This document shows, piece after piece, positions 32,733 through 41,957 of a stretch of 64,000 nt of DNA. The stretch is from Streptomyces hyderabadensis (lineage in GTDB: Bacteria > Actinomycetota > Actinomycetes > Streptomycetales > Streptomycetaceae): NCBI RefSeq assembly GCF_020404845.1, contig NZ_JAIOJZ010000038.1, positions 1 to 64,000 of the forward strand, in the 5' to 3' direction. A model generated the notes under the pieces. It was not told where the DNA came from and did not search any database. It worked only from the letters and a program-made list of their open reading frames with translations. Made by a program: the position numbers and the translations under genes. The stretch's first letter is position 1. The number at the start of each line of letters is the position of its first letter.

Positions 32733-33363
32733 GTCGTTCCGGTATGCGCGCGCCGTTGATGACGAAGTCCGCGGTCTTCTCCAGGAAGTCGTCGTCGAGG
32801 TCGCGTCCGAGCATGAGCAGACGGAAGTACAGCGGGCCGGACGTCGCCTGCAGCAGGAAGTCGGGATCCGCGCCGGCCGGCAGTTCCCCTCGCTCGACGG
32901 CCCGGACGAAGATGGTCCGGGAGAGCTCCAGACGCACTGACCAGATCGTGTCGAGGACCTCGCGGACGTCGTCCTTCACGGCGGTGCGTTGCCCCACCTC
33001 CTGCATGAGCCGGGCGACGCCCGGCTGGTGCAGTACCTCGCGGATGTCCCGCAGGTGGGCGAGGAGGTCCTCGCGCAGGCTCCCGGTGTCCGGGGGCGGC
33101 GCGACCTCGCTCTGCCGTTCGATCAGCGCGGTGGACACCAGACCCGCCTTGTCCCTCCACCGCCGGTAGATCGTCGTCTTGTTCACCCCGGCGCGCTCGG
33201 CCACCGCCTCGATCCGCAGCGCGCGGTAACCGCACTCGCCCAACTCCGCGATGGTCGCGTCGATGACGGCCTGACCCACACGCGCGGTTCGACCCCCGGG
33301 CCGGACCGTCGCACTGTCAGCGCGCATGTGAGCGAACTGATGCTTCAGCGGCTCCGTGGTCAT
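32707..33363 (-). CDS. TetR/AcrR-family regulator
   Basis: ATG 33363 (AGGGGG close upstream) gives 218 residues; an ATG at 33328 is an alternative. HTH: AELGECGYRALRIEAVAERA and GVNKTTIYRRWRDKAGLV, then a TetR_C-type domain (PPDTGSLREDLLAHLRDI, LQATSGPLYFRLLML). It is head-to-head with another TetR gene (33515), separated by 151 bp, and its 3' end overlaps the SDR gene. The target cannot be assigned from sequence. Confidence 0.86.
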   Translation of the reverse strand: MTTEPLKHQFAHMRADSATVRPGGRTARVGQAVIDATIAELGECGYRALRIEAVAERAGVNKTTIYRRWRDKAGLVSTALIERQSEVAPPPDTGSLREDLLAHLRDIREVLHQPGVARLMQEVGQRTAVKDDVREVLDTIWSVRLELSRTIFVRAVERGELPAGADPDFLLQATSGPLYFRLLMLGRDLDDDFLEKTADFVINGARIPERLSPEPPNS

Positions 33364-33481
33364 GCCCCCTACGATAAGTGAGGCACCAGCGCTGACCCGC
33401 CGCACCGACGCCTTGGGATCGTTTGCCCGCACCCGAGGCGGACGAGCCTCCGCGAGTGGGGCATCGACGGCGACCCCCCTC

Positions 33482-33505
33482 ATAAGGGATGGAAGGCTTC
33501 CTTAT
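33482..33505. promoter_or_regulatory. Probable TetR operator
   Basis: ATAAGG (33482-33487) and CCTTAT (33500-33505) flank a central palindrome GGAAGGCTTCC (33491-33501). The repeat ends 9 bp before the GTG of the plus-strand TetR at 33515, so it likely mediates autorepression. The short leader suggests a leaderless or nearly leaderless message. Confidence 0.6.
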
Positions 33506-33514
33506 AGTGGAAGG

Positions 33515-34150
33515 GTGAGTACACCTGCCGCCTCTCCGTCCCGCCGGCGTCGTCGTGGACCTGAACTCGAGGCCGCCCTGCTGGACACCGCCTGGGACGA
33601 ACTGGTCGAGGCCGGCTACGCGAAGCTGACCATGGAATCGGTGGCTCAGCGGGCACGTACCGGTGTCGCGGTGCTGTACCGCCGCTGGCCCAACAAGGAC
33701 GAGCTCACCCTCGCCGCGCTCGAGCACTACCGGCTGACCCATCCGGTCGGCCTGCCCGACACCGGCTCCCTGCGCGGCGACCTGCTCGACGCCCTGACCG
33801 GCATGGGCACGGCCCGCGCCGGGTACTTCGCGATCGCCACGGCCGCCGCCTTCTCCGGGCTGCTGGCCAGCACCGGGCTCACCACCACCCAGGTGCGCGA
33901 CCGGATCCTCGGCCCACAGCGCCCCGAGCGGGTGCGGACCCTCTATCAGCGCGCCCACGACCGCGGCGAAATCGACCTGCCACGGATCCCCGCCGCGGTG
34001 CTCGCCCTCCCGTTCGACCTGGTGCGCCACGACCTGCTCATGGACCTCGAGGCGCTGAGCGCCGACCGCATCCAGTCCGTCGTCGACGAGATCTTCCTGC
34101 CTCTGGCCCGTCACCACAGCACGGGAACGGACTCGCCGGAACCCTCCTGA
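33515..34150 (+). CDS. TetR/AcrR-family regulator
   Basis: From GTG 33515 a 211-residue repressor. RRRRRGPELEAALLDTAWDE is a basic N-arm, LVEAGYAKLTMESVAQRART and GVAVLYRRWPNKDELTLAAL the HTH, and the C-terminal part (PDTGSLRGDLLDALTGM, LPFDLVRHDLLM) a TetR_C domain of the same type as its divergent neighbour. Candidate targets are itself (palindrome at 33482-33505) and the alpha/beta hydrolase at 34288-35517, which is convergent. Confidence 0.87.
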   Translation: MSTPAASPSRRRRRGPELEAALLDTAWDELVEAGYAKLTMESVAQRARTGVAVLYRRWPNKDELTLAALEHYRLTHPVGLPDTGSLRGDLLDALTGMGTARAGYFAIATAAAFSGLLASTGLTTTQVRDRILGPQRPERVRTLYQRAHDRGEIDLPRIPAAVLALPFDLVRHDLLMDLEALSADRIQSVVDEIFLPLARHHSTGTDSPEPS

Positions 34151-34287
34151 CCCCGCGCCCGGCGCAGGCTGCCGGGCGCGGCGGCGGCCCCCCTCGTTGT
34201 GACGGAGAGGCCGTCGTGCCGGGTGTTCGAACGCCGGTTCCGGTGGCGTCTTGTCCTCGTTCGCGCCCACGGGACCGGGTGCATGCT

Positions 34288-35517
34288 TCAGTGGGCGGCG
34301 GTGAGGCCGACGTGGTCGTCCAGGAAGTCGAAGAACCGCTGGGCGGCCAGGGACCGGGCCATCGGCTCGCAGTGCCCGGCGGCGCCCTCGGCCTCGGTGA
34401 AGCGCACGTGCTCCTTCTTGCCGGGGATCATGTCGAACAGGCGCTTGGGCTGGCCGGCGAAGTAGCCCTCCTGGTCGGGATCGGCGATGAGCACCGGCGT
34501 CGTGATCCGTGCGGCGAGCTCCGCGGTGATCTCGTAGCGGGCGGCCTCGACAAAGGTGTCGTAGTAGGTCGCGCGGCCGTACGGGTTGGCCCGCCAGTCG
34601 AACATCCACCTGACCCGGGGCGGGAGCGCCTCGATCGCCGCGTTGAACGCGTCCCGCTCCCCGCTGTCGAGGAGTTCCTTCAGCTCGGGCGACAGCATCG
34701 CATGCCAGGCTTCGGCCACCTTGACCACGCCGTCGTCGATGACCGCGGCCGCGAAACGGTGCTCGAACGCCAGGGCGCGCGGGGCCCAGTAGCCGCCCTG
34801 GCTGACGGCGTAGAGGGCGAGGCGTTCAGGGTCCACGCCGGGCAGTCCCAGGGTCGCGTCGACCACCGGGGTGACGACGTTCTCCCAGTCGGGCCGGAAG
34901 GGGACCCCTCGTTCGAACAGCATGCGCTGCTGGCCGGGCCCGTCGAAGATCACGACGTTGTAGCCGCGCAGGGTCGCCTCCGAGCCGTACCCGGGCCACA
35001 GGTAGCTCGCCGCGCCGTCGGCGCCGTTGACCATCACCAGCGTCGGCTTGACGCCCTCGCCCGGAGCGGCGAAGAACCAGCCGGGCATGGTCCCGCCGTC
35101 GTAGGGGATGTCGAGCGGCTCGGGCGGATTGTCGAGCAGCCCGAGGTACTGCTCCCAGCACCGGCGATACGCGGCGAACATGCGCGTGCGGAGGACCTCC
35201 GGCTCCTTGCACCCGTCGACCACCAGGACGCACGCCGCGTAGTACGTGGCCGCCCGCAACAGGGCAGCGCGGCCGCTGAACCGGTGGCCCCGGGCCACGC
35301 AGTCGTCGCCGATCGCGGCGACCCGGTCAGCGGTCGCCTCCCACTCGGCCGCCCATGACTCCAGATCGCCGTCGGCGATGCGGTCGACCGTCGTCAGCGT
35401 CTCGCCCGTATCCGCCGCACCGGTGTACACCCGGCCGAGCATCGCGCGCGTCATCCCGTTCATCCGCGCATCGGTGAAGAAGTCGGAACGCGTCCCGGTC
35501 TCCGTGCCCATGTTCAT
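34288..35517 (-). CDS. Alpha/beta hydrolase (FrsA/dihydroxypseudooxynicotine-hydrolase-like)
   Basis: Start ATG 35517 (ATG 35511 also possible) gives 409 residues. A helical N-terminal domain (about 1-150) precedes the core: IPYDGGTMPGWFFAAPGEG, VMVNGADGAASYLW, VVIFDGPGQQRMLFERGVPF, nucleophile AVSQGGYWAPRALAFE, acid LIADPDQEGYF and His in GAAGHCEPMA. This domain plan is close to that of the hydrolase at 28813 but longer; members cleave C-C or ester bonds in aromatic or polyketide breakdown. No promoter partner is adjacent except an inverted repeat at 35648. Confidence 0.85.
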   Translation of the reverse strand: MNMGTETGTRSDFFTDARMNGMTRAMLGRVYTGAADTGETLTTVDRIADGDLESWAAEWEATADRVAAIGDDCVARGHRFSGRAALLRAATYYAACVLVVDGCKEPEVLRTRMFAAYRRCWEQYLGLLDNPPEPLDIPYDGGTMPGWFFAAPGEGVKPTLVMVNGADGAASYLWPGYGSEATLRGYNVVIFDGPGQQRMLFERGVPFRPDWENVVTPVVDATLGLPGVDPERLALYAVSQGGYWAPRALAFEHRFAAAVIDDGVVKVAEAWHAMLSPELKELLDSGERDAFNAAIEALPPRVRWMFDWRANPYGRATYYDTFVEAARYEITAELAARITTPVLIADPDQEGYFAGQPKRLFDMIPGKKEHVRFTEAEGAAGHCEPMARSLAAQRFFDFLDDHVGLTAAH

Positions 35518-35647
35518 CGCCCCAGATCCGTCGTCAGTACCCTCGCCGACCGCCGAGCGTGGTTCGTGTGCCACCGCTCACCAGCAGCACGCCTTCTACG
35601 CGTCGCGCAGCGGCAGAACCGTCAAGGGGAGTCCGCCGCCGGCCAAC

Positions 35648-35669
35648 TAAGAGATGGATTATTCTCTTA
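35648..35669. promoter_or_regulatory. Inverted repeat upstream of the hydrolase gene
   Basis: TAAGAGA (35648-35654) and TCTCTTA (35663-35669) form a perfect inverted repeat with 8-nt spacing in an AT-rich pocket, 130 bp before the hydrolase ATG. It may be a regulator site. The 35518-35938 interval holds no convincing gene; a minus-strand stretch with a hydrophobic segment near 35850 could be a leftover of a membrane protein. Confidence 0.45.
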
Positions 35670-35938
35670 CTGAGAGTAGGGCTCACTGCCACGGGGTGCA
35701 AATCTTCCGTATGGCACACAATGTGCGCCCGGAGCACTGCCTGCCGGCCCTGCACGACGCCGGGGCCTCATGGGCGCGCTGCTTGCGACTGGACCGAGTT
35801 CCTGAACCACTCCACGGGTGACGGCGCAGGAGAAGGCCACCAGGAGCGCGGCACCGAGGAGATCCACGATTCCGGTGTCACTGCTGTGATGCAGCAGACC
35901 GGGCCCGAGGCCGACAGGGGTCACGCCCGGTGCGGCAC

Positions 35939-36865
35939 TCAGGACAACGGGTCTTCCTGCTGCGTCAGTTCGGAGATGACGGCGCGCACGGCATTCCGCA
36001 GCCAGCGTTGCCCCGGGTCGCCGTCGAGCCGGGGATGCCAGGCCATGTGATACCCCAGCGGGCGGATTTCCTCGGGGGCGGGCAGGATCCGGATGCCGGG
36101 GTCTGGGACCTGCTCCTCGAGCAGCCGCGCGGGCAGGGTGAGTATCAGCCGGGTGCCCAGGACCGAGCGCAGGGCCAGGGAATGGTAGGGGACGGTCAGT
36201 CCGGCCCGGCGGCGCTCGCCGAGGTCTTCAAGGCGTTGCTCGATCGCGGTCTGGCGCTCGCCGATGGTGCCGACGACGACATGGGTGGCGTCCAGGTACT
36301 CCTTCAGGGCGATCGCCGGGCGTTCGGCGAGCGGGTGGTCCACGGAGAGCACGCAGACGAACCGGTCATCGAAGAGATGTTCGGTGTGCAGGGCGGTGAG
36401 TGGCGTTGACCTGGCGAAGAACACCAGGTCGACGACGCCGCGGTCGACGTCCTCGTAAATGGCGTCGTGCCAGGTCCGGAAGTGCAGTGTGGAGCGCGGT
36501 GACTCCCGGAACACGCGCTGGAAGACCGCGGGCGCGAAGACCTGGGTGAAGTCGGTACCCGCGATCCGGAACACCTCGGCGGCCTCGGCGGGGTCGAAGT
36601 CCTCCGGGGCGAACAGGCTCTCCAGCCGCGGCAGGACTGCCCGCAGCTGACGCTGGACGCGCTCGGCCCGCGGGGTGAGCCGGTACCCGCCCGGCGTGCG
36701 CACCAGCAGCTCGTCGCCGAGCGTGGCCCGCAGCCGCTGGAATGCCCGGCTCATGGCCGGCTGGCTCATTCCGGCAACTTCGGCGGCACGCGAGACATGC
36801 CGCTCCTCCAGCAGTGCGGCGAGCGGAGCCAGCAGGTTGAGGTCGACCCGTTCAATATGCACCAT
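35939..36865 (-). CDS. LysR-family transcriptional regulator
   Basis: ATG 36865 yields 308 residues. The N-terminal winged HTH is VDLNLLAPLAALLEERHVSR and AAEVAGMSQPAMSRAFQRLR; the periplasmic-binding-like effector domain follows (FRIAGTDFTQVFAPAVFQRV to LPAPEEIRPLGYHMAWHPRL). It resembles NodD/PcpR-type LysRs that respond to aromatic ligands. It is divergent from the SDR operon starting at 37000; the 134-bp gap contains AATGTACATCACAATCATGC, an AT-rich region suitable for a T-N11-A LysR box. It probably activates that operon. Confidence 0.88.
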   Translation of the reverse strand: MVHIERVDLNLLAPLAALLEERHVSRAAEVAGMSQPAMSRAFQRLRATLGDELLVRTPGGYRLTPRAERVQRQLRAVLPRLESLFAPEDFDPAEAAEVFRIAGTDFTQVFAPAVFQRVFRESPRSTLHFRTWHDAIYEDVDRGVVDLVFFARSTPLTALHTEHLFDDRFVCVLSVDHPLAERPAIALKEYLDATHVVVGTIGERQTAIEQRLEDLGERRRAGLTVPYHSLALRSVLGTRLILTLPARLLEEQVPDPGIRILPAPEEIRPLGYHMAWHPRLDGDPGQRWLRNAVRAVISELTQQEDPLS

Positions 36866-36999
36866 CCGAATAATGTACATCACAATCATGCATTGGACAG
36901 ATGATTGCAGGCGGCGGAGGGTTGATCTCGTCGCCGGGCGGGACCGTCCGCGACTCGCACAGTGCCGGGCGTCCGCCGGACGTCGGATCAGGAGCAGAG

Positions 37000-37761
37000 A
37001 TGAACGACGCGGTATCGAGGGACGGATCCAGCCGGCCAAGGGTGGCCGTGGTGACAGGTGGCTCTGGCGGAATCGGAGGTGCGGTCGCGCGACGGCTGGC
37101 CGCGGACGGCATGGCTGTCGTCGTCCACTACGCGGGCAGCGCTACGAAGGCCGAGGCGGTCGTCAAGTCGGTCACCGCAGCCGGCCGCACGGCGGTGGCC
37201 CTGCCCGGCGACGTCGCCGAGCCGACGGAGATGGCCGGGCTCTTCGACGCCGTGGAGGAACGTTTCGGGGGTGTCGACGTGGTCGTCAACACCGCGGGGA
37301 TCATGTTGCTGGCCCCGCTCGCCGAGATGGAGCTGGAAGCCTTCGACCGTATGCACCGGGTCAACGTCCGCGGGACCTTCGTGGTCTCCCAGCTCGCAGC
37401 CCGCAGGCTGCGTCCCGGCGGCGCGCTGATCAACTTCTCCACCTCGGTGACCCGGCTCCGGCAGCCCGGCTACGGCGCCTACGCGGCAGCCAAGGGCGCG
37501 GTCGAGGCCATGACGCTGATCCTGGCACGCGAGCTGCGCGGCCGGGATGTCACCGTCAACGCGGTGGCCCCCGGGCCCACTGCGACACCGCTGTTCGTCG
37601 AGGGCAAGAGCGAGGAGCTCATCGCCAAGATCGCGGCAGCCGCGCCCCTGGAGAGGCTCGGTACCCCCGAGGACATCGCCGAGGCCGTCTCCTTCCTGGC
37701 CGGCCCCGCCGGACGCTGGGTCAACGGGCAAGTGCTGTTCAGCAACGGCGGCATCGTCTGA
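37000..37761 (+). CDS. SDR family oxidoreductase (FabG-like)
   Basis: ATG 37000 with GGAG 9 nt upstream gives 253 residues. VAVVTGGSGGIGGAVARRLA is the NADP-binding motif, VVNTAGIM the N-A-G motif, NFSTSV holds the catalytic Ser and YGAYAAAKGA the Y-x-x-x-K. VNAVAPGPTATPLFVEGKS and VNGQVLFSNGGI complete the classical SDR. It reduces a ketone or oxidises an alcohol with NADP(H). It heads a four-gene run (SDR, SDR, esterase, MDR) likely controlled by the divergent LysR. Confidence 0.9.
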   Translation: MNDAVSRDGSSRPRVAVVTGGSGGIGGAVARRLAADGMAVVVHYAGSATKAEAVVKSVTAAGRTAVALPGDVAEPTEMAGLFDAVEERFGGVDVVVNTAGIMLLAPLAEMELEAFDRMHRVNVRGTFVVSQLAARRLRPGGALINFSTSVTRLRQPGYGAYAAAKGAVEAMTLILARELRGRDVTVNAVAPGPTATPLFVEGKSEELIAKIAAAAPLERLGTPEDIAEAVSFLAGPAGRWVNGQVLFSNGGIV

Positions 37762-37835
37762 TCCTCTCCGCCACTTCCGCCTCCCTGCACTCTCTCCCTT
37801 CCTTCCCTTCACTCCTCCGATATAGGAGACCCGTC

Positions 37836-38729
37836 ATGTCGACTGTGCTCATCACGGGTGCCGCCACCGGCATCGGCAACCTGACCGCGCGAGCACTGGC
37901 CCGGGCCGGTCACCGCGTCTACGCCTCGATGCGCGCCCCCGAAACCCGCAACTCCGCCCCCGCTGGGGAGCTGCAGCGCCTGGCCGAGGTCGAGCGGCTC
38001 GACCTGCACGTGGTCGAACTCGACGTCGCCTCGCAGGAGTCCGCCGACCGTGCGGTGGCGGCCGTGCTCGAGAACGCGGGGGCGCTCGACGTCGTCGTTC
38101 ACAATGCCGGGCACCTCGTCACCGGCTACGTCGAGGCGTTCACCGCCGAGGAGATCGCCCACCTGGTCGACGTCAACACCCTCGGCGTCCAACGGCTCAA
38201 CCGCGCCGCGCTGCCCAACCTGCGCGCACAGGGCAGCGGCACGCTCCTCTACGTGGGCAGCACCATCCCGGTGACCACACCGCCGTTCCTCGGCCCGTAC
38301 GTGGTGTCGAAGGCGGCGATGGACGCGCTGGCCCTGGTGACCTCCTACGAGGTGGCTCCGCTCGGCATCGAGACGGTGATCGTCATGCCCGGGGCCTTCA
38401 CCCAGGGCACCGATCACTTCCCCAAAGCGGGACGGCCCGCGGACGACACCGGGGTCACCGCCGGATACCGGACTCTGGACTCGCTGGTCGCCCGCAACGA
38501 GCAGGCCACGGAAAGTCTGTTCACCCCGGGCACGCAGGCCGACCCTGTGGTGGTCGCCGAGGAGATCACCAGGATCCTGTCCCTGCCCTTCGGCGAGCGC
38601 CCCTTCCGCAGCGTGGTGGACCTGACCAACTCCCTGGTCGAGCAGGCCAACTCCGCAGTGCTGGAGGCGCGCTCGGACTTCGTGCGACGCATGGGCTTCG
38701 AGGAGGTCCTGCACGTCGCCCAGATGTAG
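37836..38729 (+). CDS. SDR family oxidoreductase
   Basis: ATG 37836 (TAGGAG upstream) gives 297 residues. VLITGAATGIGNLTARALAR is the cofactor motif, VVHNAGHLVTGYVEAF the N-A-G segment, YVGSTIP the Ser and GPYVVSKAAMD the Y-x-x-x-K. The C-terminal 80 residues (TEQATESLFTP-like ATESLFTPGTQADPVVVAEE) form the extended region seen in the 17-beta-HSD-like or retinol-dehydrogenase-like SDR branch. Second gene of the run after a 74-bp gap. Confidence 0.88.
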   Translation: MSTVLITGAATGIGNLTARALARAGHRVYASMRAPETRNSAPAGELQRLAEVERLDLHVVELDVASQESADRAVAAVLENAGALDVVVHNAGHLVTGYVEAFTAEEIAHLVDVNTLGVQRLNRAALPNLRAQGSGTLLYVGSTIPVTTPPFLGPYVVSKAAMDALALVTSYEVAPLGIETVIVMPGAFTQGTDHFPKAGRPADDTGVTAGYRTLDSLVARNEQATESLFTPGTQADPVVVAEEITRILSLPFGERPFRSVVDLTNSLVEQANSAVLEARSDFVRRMGFEEVLHVAQM

Positions 38730-38787
38730 GCCCCCGCGCCCGCTCCGCCACCGACCACACCACCTCCTCTCGCAGGGAAACGACGAC

Positions 38788-39696
38788 ATGACCCGCAGCC
38801 AACTGGACTCCGTCTCCGACCTCTTGCTGAACTCGCCGCTGGACCTGGGCGGCGACCTGGCGAAGATGCGCCGCGTCTTCGACGAGATACTCGGCTCCGC
38901 GCCGGTGCCCGACGACGTCCGCACCCGGACCACCGACCTGGGCGGGGTACCCGCCGTCGAGGTGCGCGCCGGCGCCACCGGGCCGACGGGCGGCACCGTG
39001 CTGTACTTCCACGGCGGCGCCTACGCGATCGGCTCCGCCGCCGCCAGCGTCGGCCTGGTCTCGGAGATCGCCCGGCGCACCGCCGCGACCGTCCTCTCCG
39101 TCGACTACCGGCTCGCCCCCGAGTCTCCCTTCCCGGCCGCCGTCGACGACGCCCTCGCCGCCTACCGAACGCTGCTCGACCGAGGCACTCCAGCCGGCTC
39201 GATCGCGGTGACCGGCGAGTCGGCCGGCGGAGGCCTCGCCCTCGCGCTGTTGCTGTCGATCCGCGACGCGGGGCTGCCGCAGCCCTCGTCCGCGAGCGTC
39301 CTGTCCCCGTGGACGGACCTCACCCAGTCCGGCGGCACCATGACGACCCGGGCCGCCGCGGATCCGGCACTCACCCGCCGGGCCCTTCAGACCCGGGCCG
39401 CCGACTACCTCGCCGGGGCGGATCCACGCACCCCGCTGGCCAGCCCGCTGCACGCCGATCTGCGCGGTCTGCCGCCGCTGCTGATCCAGGCCGGCGGCCG
39501 GGAGATCCTGCTCGACGACGCCCTGCGCCTGGCCGCCCGGGCCGCCCACGCCGACGTCCCGGTCACTCTGCGGACATTCCCCGGAGCGCCGCACGTCTTC
39601 CAGGGGTTCGCCCCGCTCGTCGACGAGGCGGCGCAGGCCCTCGACCAAGTCGCCGCCTTCATCGGCAGCCATGTCCGTCCGGAGGGACGCCCGTGA
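38788..39696 (+). CDS. HSL-family alpha/beta hydrolase (esterase)
   Basis: A 302-residue esterase. The oxyanion-hole motif H-G-G is in VLYFHGGAYAIGS (about residue 74), nucleophile elbow GESAGGGLALALLL, acid in EILLDDA and His in FPGAPHVFQGF. This is hormone-sensitive-lipase family IV, which hydrolyses short-chain esters. The stop overlaps the GTG of the next gene (GTGA), so the two are co-translated; AGGGAAACG precedes the ATG. In context it may cleave an ester or lactone produced or consumed by the two SDRs. Confidence 0.9.
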   Translation: MTRSQLDSVSDLLLNSPLDLGGDLAKMRRVFDEILGSAPVPDDVRTRTTDLGGVPAVEVRAGATGPTGGTVLYFHGGAYAIGSAAASVGLVSEIARRTAATVLSVDYRLAPESPFPAAVDDALAAYRTLLDRGTPAGSIAVTGESAGGGLALALLLSIRDAGLPQPSSASVLSPWTDLTQSGGTMTTRAAADPALTRRALQTRAADYLAGADPRTPLASPLHADLRGLPPLLIQAGGREILLDDALRLAARAAHADVPVTLRTFPGAPHVFQGFAPLVDEAAQALDQVAAFIGSHVRPEGRP

Positions 39697-40655
39697 AAGC
39701 CGTACGCTTCCACCGCTACGGAGACATCGACGTACTCGGCGTCGAAGACGTCGAACCGCGTCCGCTGGGCCCGCGCGACGTGCTGGTACACGTGCGTGCC
39801 GCCGGGATCAATCCGGGAGAGGCCAAGATCCGCACCGGGGCCCTGCACGAGCGGTTCCCCGCGACGTTCCCCTCCGGACAGGGCAGCGACCTCGCCGGCA
39901 CCGTCACCGCGACCGGGTCGGCGGTGACCGACTGGGCGCCCGGGGACGCGGTCCTCGGCTGGTCCTGGGAGCGGTCCAGCCACGCCGAGTACGTCGTCGT
40001 CCCGCACGACCAGCTCGTCGGCAAGCCCGACGAGCTTCCCTGGACCGCCGCCGGCGCCCTCTACGTCGCGGGCAGTACCGCCTGGGCCGCAGTCACCGCC
40101 ATCGACCCGAGGGCCGGCGAGACGGTCGTGGTCAGCGGGGCCACCGGCGGCGTCGGCACCATCGCCGTCCAACTCCTGCGCCTGCGCAGGGCACACGTGA
40201 TCGCGATCGCCTCCCCGCGGCACCAGGACTGGCTGGCATCCCAGGGCGCCGCCCTCGTCCACTACGGCAGTGGAGTCACCGAACGCCTCCGCCGGGCGAT
40301 CGAGGGCGACGGGGCAGGCACGGCGCACGCCTTCCTCGACTTCCACGGCGGCGACTACCCGCGAATCGCACTCTCCCTGGGAGTGCCGCCACGCAGGGCC
40401 AACACACTCGACTACGACGCCGCCGCCGCGCTCGGCACCCGGTCCCAGGGCAGTGCCGAGGGCACCAGCCGGGCGGTGCTGACCGAGCTGGCCGAGCTGG
40501 CGGCGGCCGGCCGGATCGAAGTGCCGATCAGCCGGACCCACCCGCTGCACGAGGTCCGGGCGGCCTTCACCCACCTGGAACACGACCACCCGCTGGGCAA
40601 GGTCGTCCTCCTCCCCGACTCCGTCCTCAACAGCGCCGAGGGCAACGACGCTTGA
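39693..40655 (+). CDS. NADP-dependent MDR oxidoreductase (quinone reductase-like)
   Basis: GTG 39693 with GGAGGG 6 nt upstream gives 320 residues. MKAVRFHRYGDIDVLGVEDV-type start (VKAVRFHRYGDIDVLGVED), RAAGINPGEAKIRTGAL, VVVSGATGGVGTIAVQLLR and HPLGKVVLLPD are the quinone-oxidoreductase pattern; zinc ligands are absent. It uses NADPH to reduce enones or quinones. Last gene of the LysR-linked run. Its 3' end overlaps the SDR pseudogene on the other strand by 29 bp. Confidence 0.88.
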   Translation: MKAVRFHRYGDIDVLGVEDVEPRPLGPRDVLVHVRAAGINPGEAKIRTGALHERFPATFPSGQGSDLAGTVTATGSAVTDWAPGDAVLGWSWERSSHAEYVVVPHDQLVGKPDELPWTAAGALYVAGSTAWAAVTAIDPRAGETVVVSGATGGVGTIAVQLLRLRRAHVIAIASPRHQDWLASQGAALVHYGSGVTERLRRAIEGDGAGTAHAFLDFHGGDYPRIALSLGVPPRRANTLDYDAAAALGTRSQGSAEGTSRAVLTELAELAAAGRIEVPISRTHPLHEVRAAFTHLEHDHPLGKVVLLPDSVLNSAEGNDA

Positions 40656-41300
40656 ACCGAAGCATGACTCTGTCGAGGATCTTGAAGAGCCCGAGGTCAG
40701 CCGCCCGCCCCACGGTTCGCCAGGACTTCAGCCGGGCTGTCTCGCGCTGGTCGACGTTGATCCGGATACCCCTGGGCGCGTATTCGAGGGCAGCGCTTTT
40801 CGTCAGACCGATCACGCCGTGCTTGGACGCGGTGCAGGCGCCGAGGCCGGCAGTGCCCACGATGCTGCTCTGTGACGAGCGGTTCACGATCGCTCCGCTG
40901 CGCTGCTGGCGCATCTGGCGCAGCTCGTGCTTCATGCAGTTCCACACCGCGCAGGTTCACCGCGATGGCGAGGTCGAAGTCCTCCGCGAGGGCGTCCGCC
41001 GTCTCGGTGACCGGGACGTGCAGGCCGGCTCCGTTGAAGGCCATGTCCAGGCGTCCGAAGACGGACACCGTCCGCGTGACCATGGCGGCCACATCGGTCT
41101 CGTCGGATACGTCGCAGCGCACCGCGATGGCCTGGTGGCCCTGAGAGGTCAGTTCATGCGGCGGCTTGTGCCGCGGCTTCGTCGAGGTCCGCCAGGACCA
41201 CCGAGGCACCGGCCCTCGCGTATGCCTGGGCCGTTGCCCGGCCGATGCCGGAGCCTGCGCCGGTGACCGGCGCGGTCTTTCCGTCGAAGGAGATGTTCAT
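40627..41300 (-). pseudogene. SDR pseudogene
   Basis: ATG 41300 opens MNISFDGKTAPVTGAGSGIG with AYARAGASVVLADLDEAAAQ, then stops. The next frame continues QGHQAIAVRCDVSDETDVAA and FGRLDMAFNGAGLHVPVTET, and a third frame gives SGAIVNRSSQSSIVGTAGLG with ACTASKHGVIGLTKSAALEY and APRGIRINV. So the SDR is cut by frameshifts near 41155 and 40945, and its C-terminus after RINV is replaced by unrelated sequence. The Tyr of Y-x-x-x-K is Cys (CTASKHG), another sign of decay or a base error. Not functional. Confidence 0.8.
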
Positions 41301-41441
41301 GAGGTGCCTGTGCTTTCGGTGTGGCCCGGTCCTCCCCTGCCTGGGCGAGGGCTATCGGGCCGGCCGAGGGCGTCGTCTGCGGGCCCCGGGGCCTGACAGT
41401 GCCGACTGCTCCGCCGTGCGCGGGGCGGTTGCCGTGCGCAC

Positions 41442-41837
41442 GGCGGACGCTGCTCGCCACCGAGATGGACTTCTTCCCCCGGTTCCTGCCCGAGGACGCA
41501 GGCGTCGGCCGGCCCGGCCTGGAGGCCCGCCTGCACGGCGCCACGAACACCCGGCCGCCCCCCCGAATGGACCGGCCGGCTCGAGGACGCCGGGTTCACG
41601 GTCGACAAGCGGGACTTCGAGATCCGTCTCAAGCACGCCCAGGCAGGACCGGCCCTGAACGACTACGCCCAGACCTGCCTGGACAAGCTGCGCTCCCACG
41701 CCGCCGACGCCCTCGATGCGGACGACCTCCTCGCCCTGGACGCCCTCCTCGACAAGACCCAGCCGCACGGCATCGCCCGCCGCAACGACCTGAGCGTCAC
41801 CACCACCCGCACTGCCTGGATCGCCCGCCGCCCCTGA
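41442..41837 (+). pseudogene. SAM-dependent methyltransferase C-terminal fragment
   Basis: Reading FFPRFLPEDAGVGRPGLEAR, a frame change at a run of seven C (41558-41564), then EWTGRLEDAGFTVDKRDFEI and DDLLALDALLDKTQPHGIAR ending at TGA 41837. This matches the C-terminal half of a common Streptomyces class I methyltransferase (W-T-G-R-L-E-x-A-G-F, then L-x-R-M-R-S, ending R-T-x-W-A-A-R-R-P). The SAM-binding N-terminal half is missing. The homopolymer frameshift may be a sequencing error, but the truncation is real. Confidence 0.6.
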
Positions 41838-41957
41838 CCCGCGGGAAGGCGCCGCCCCGTGGGCCCCGGGCGAGCCCTCGTGCCCACGGGCGAGCCACGC
41901 CCGTGCCCGGCTCGCCCCCTTCTCTCCTGCTGGTTCTCCCTCGATCCGGAGTGCGTC

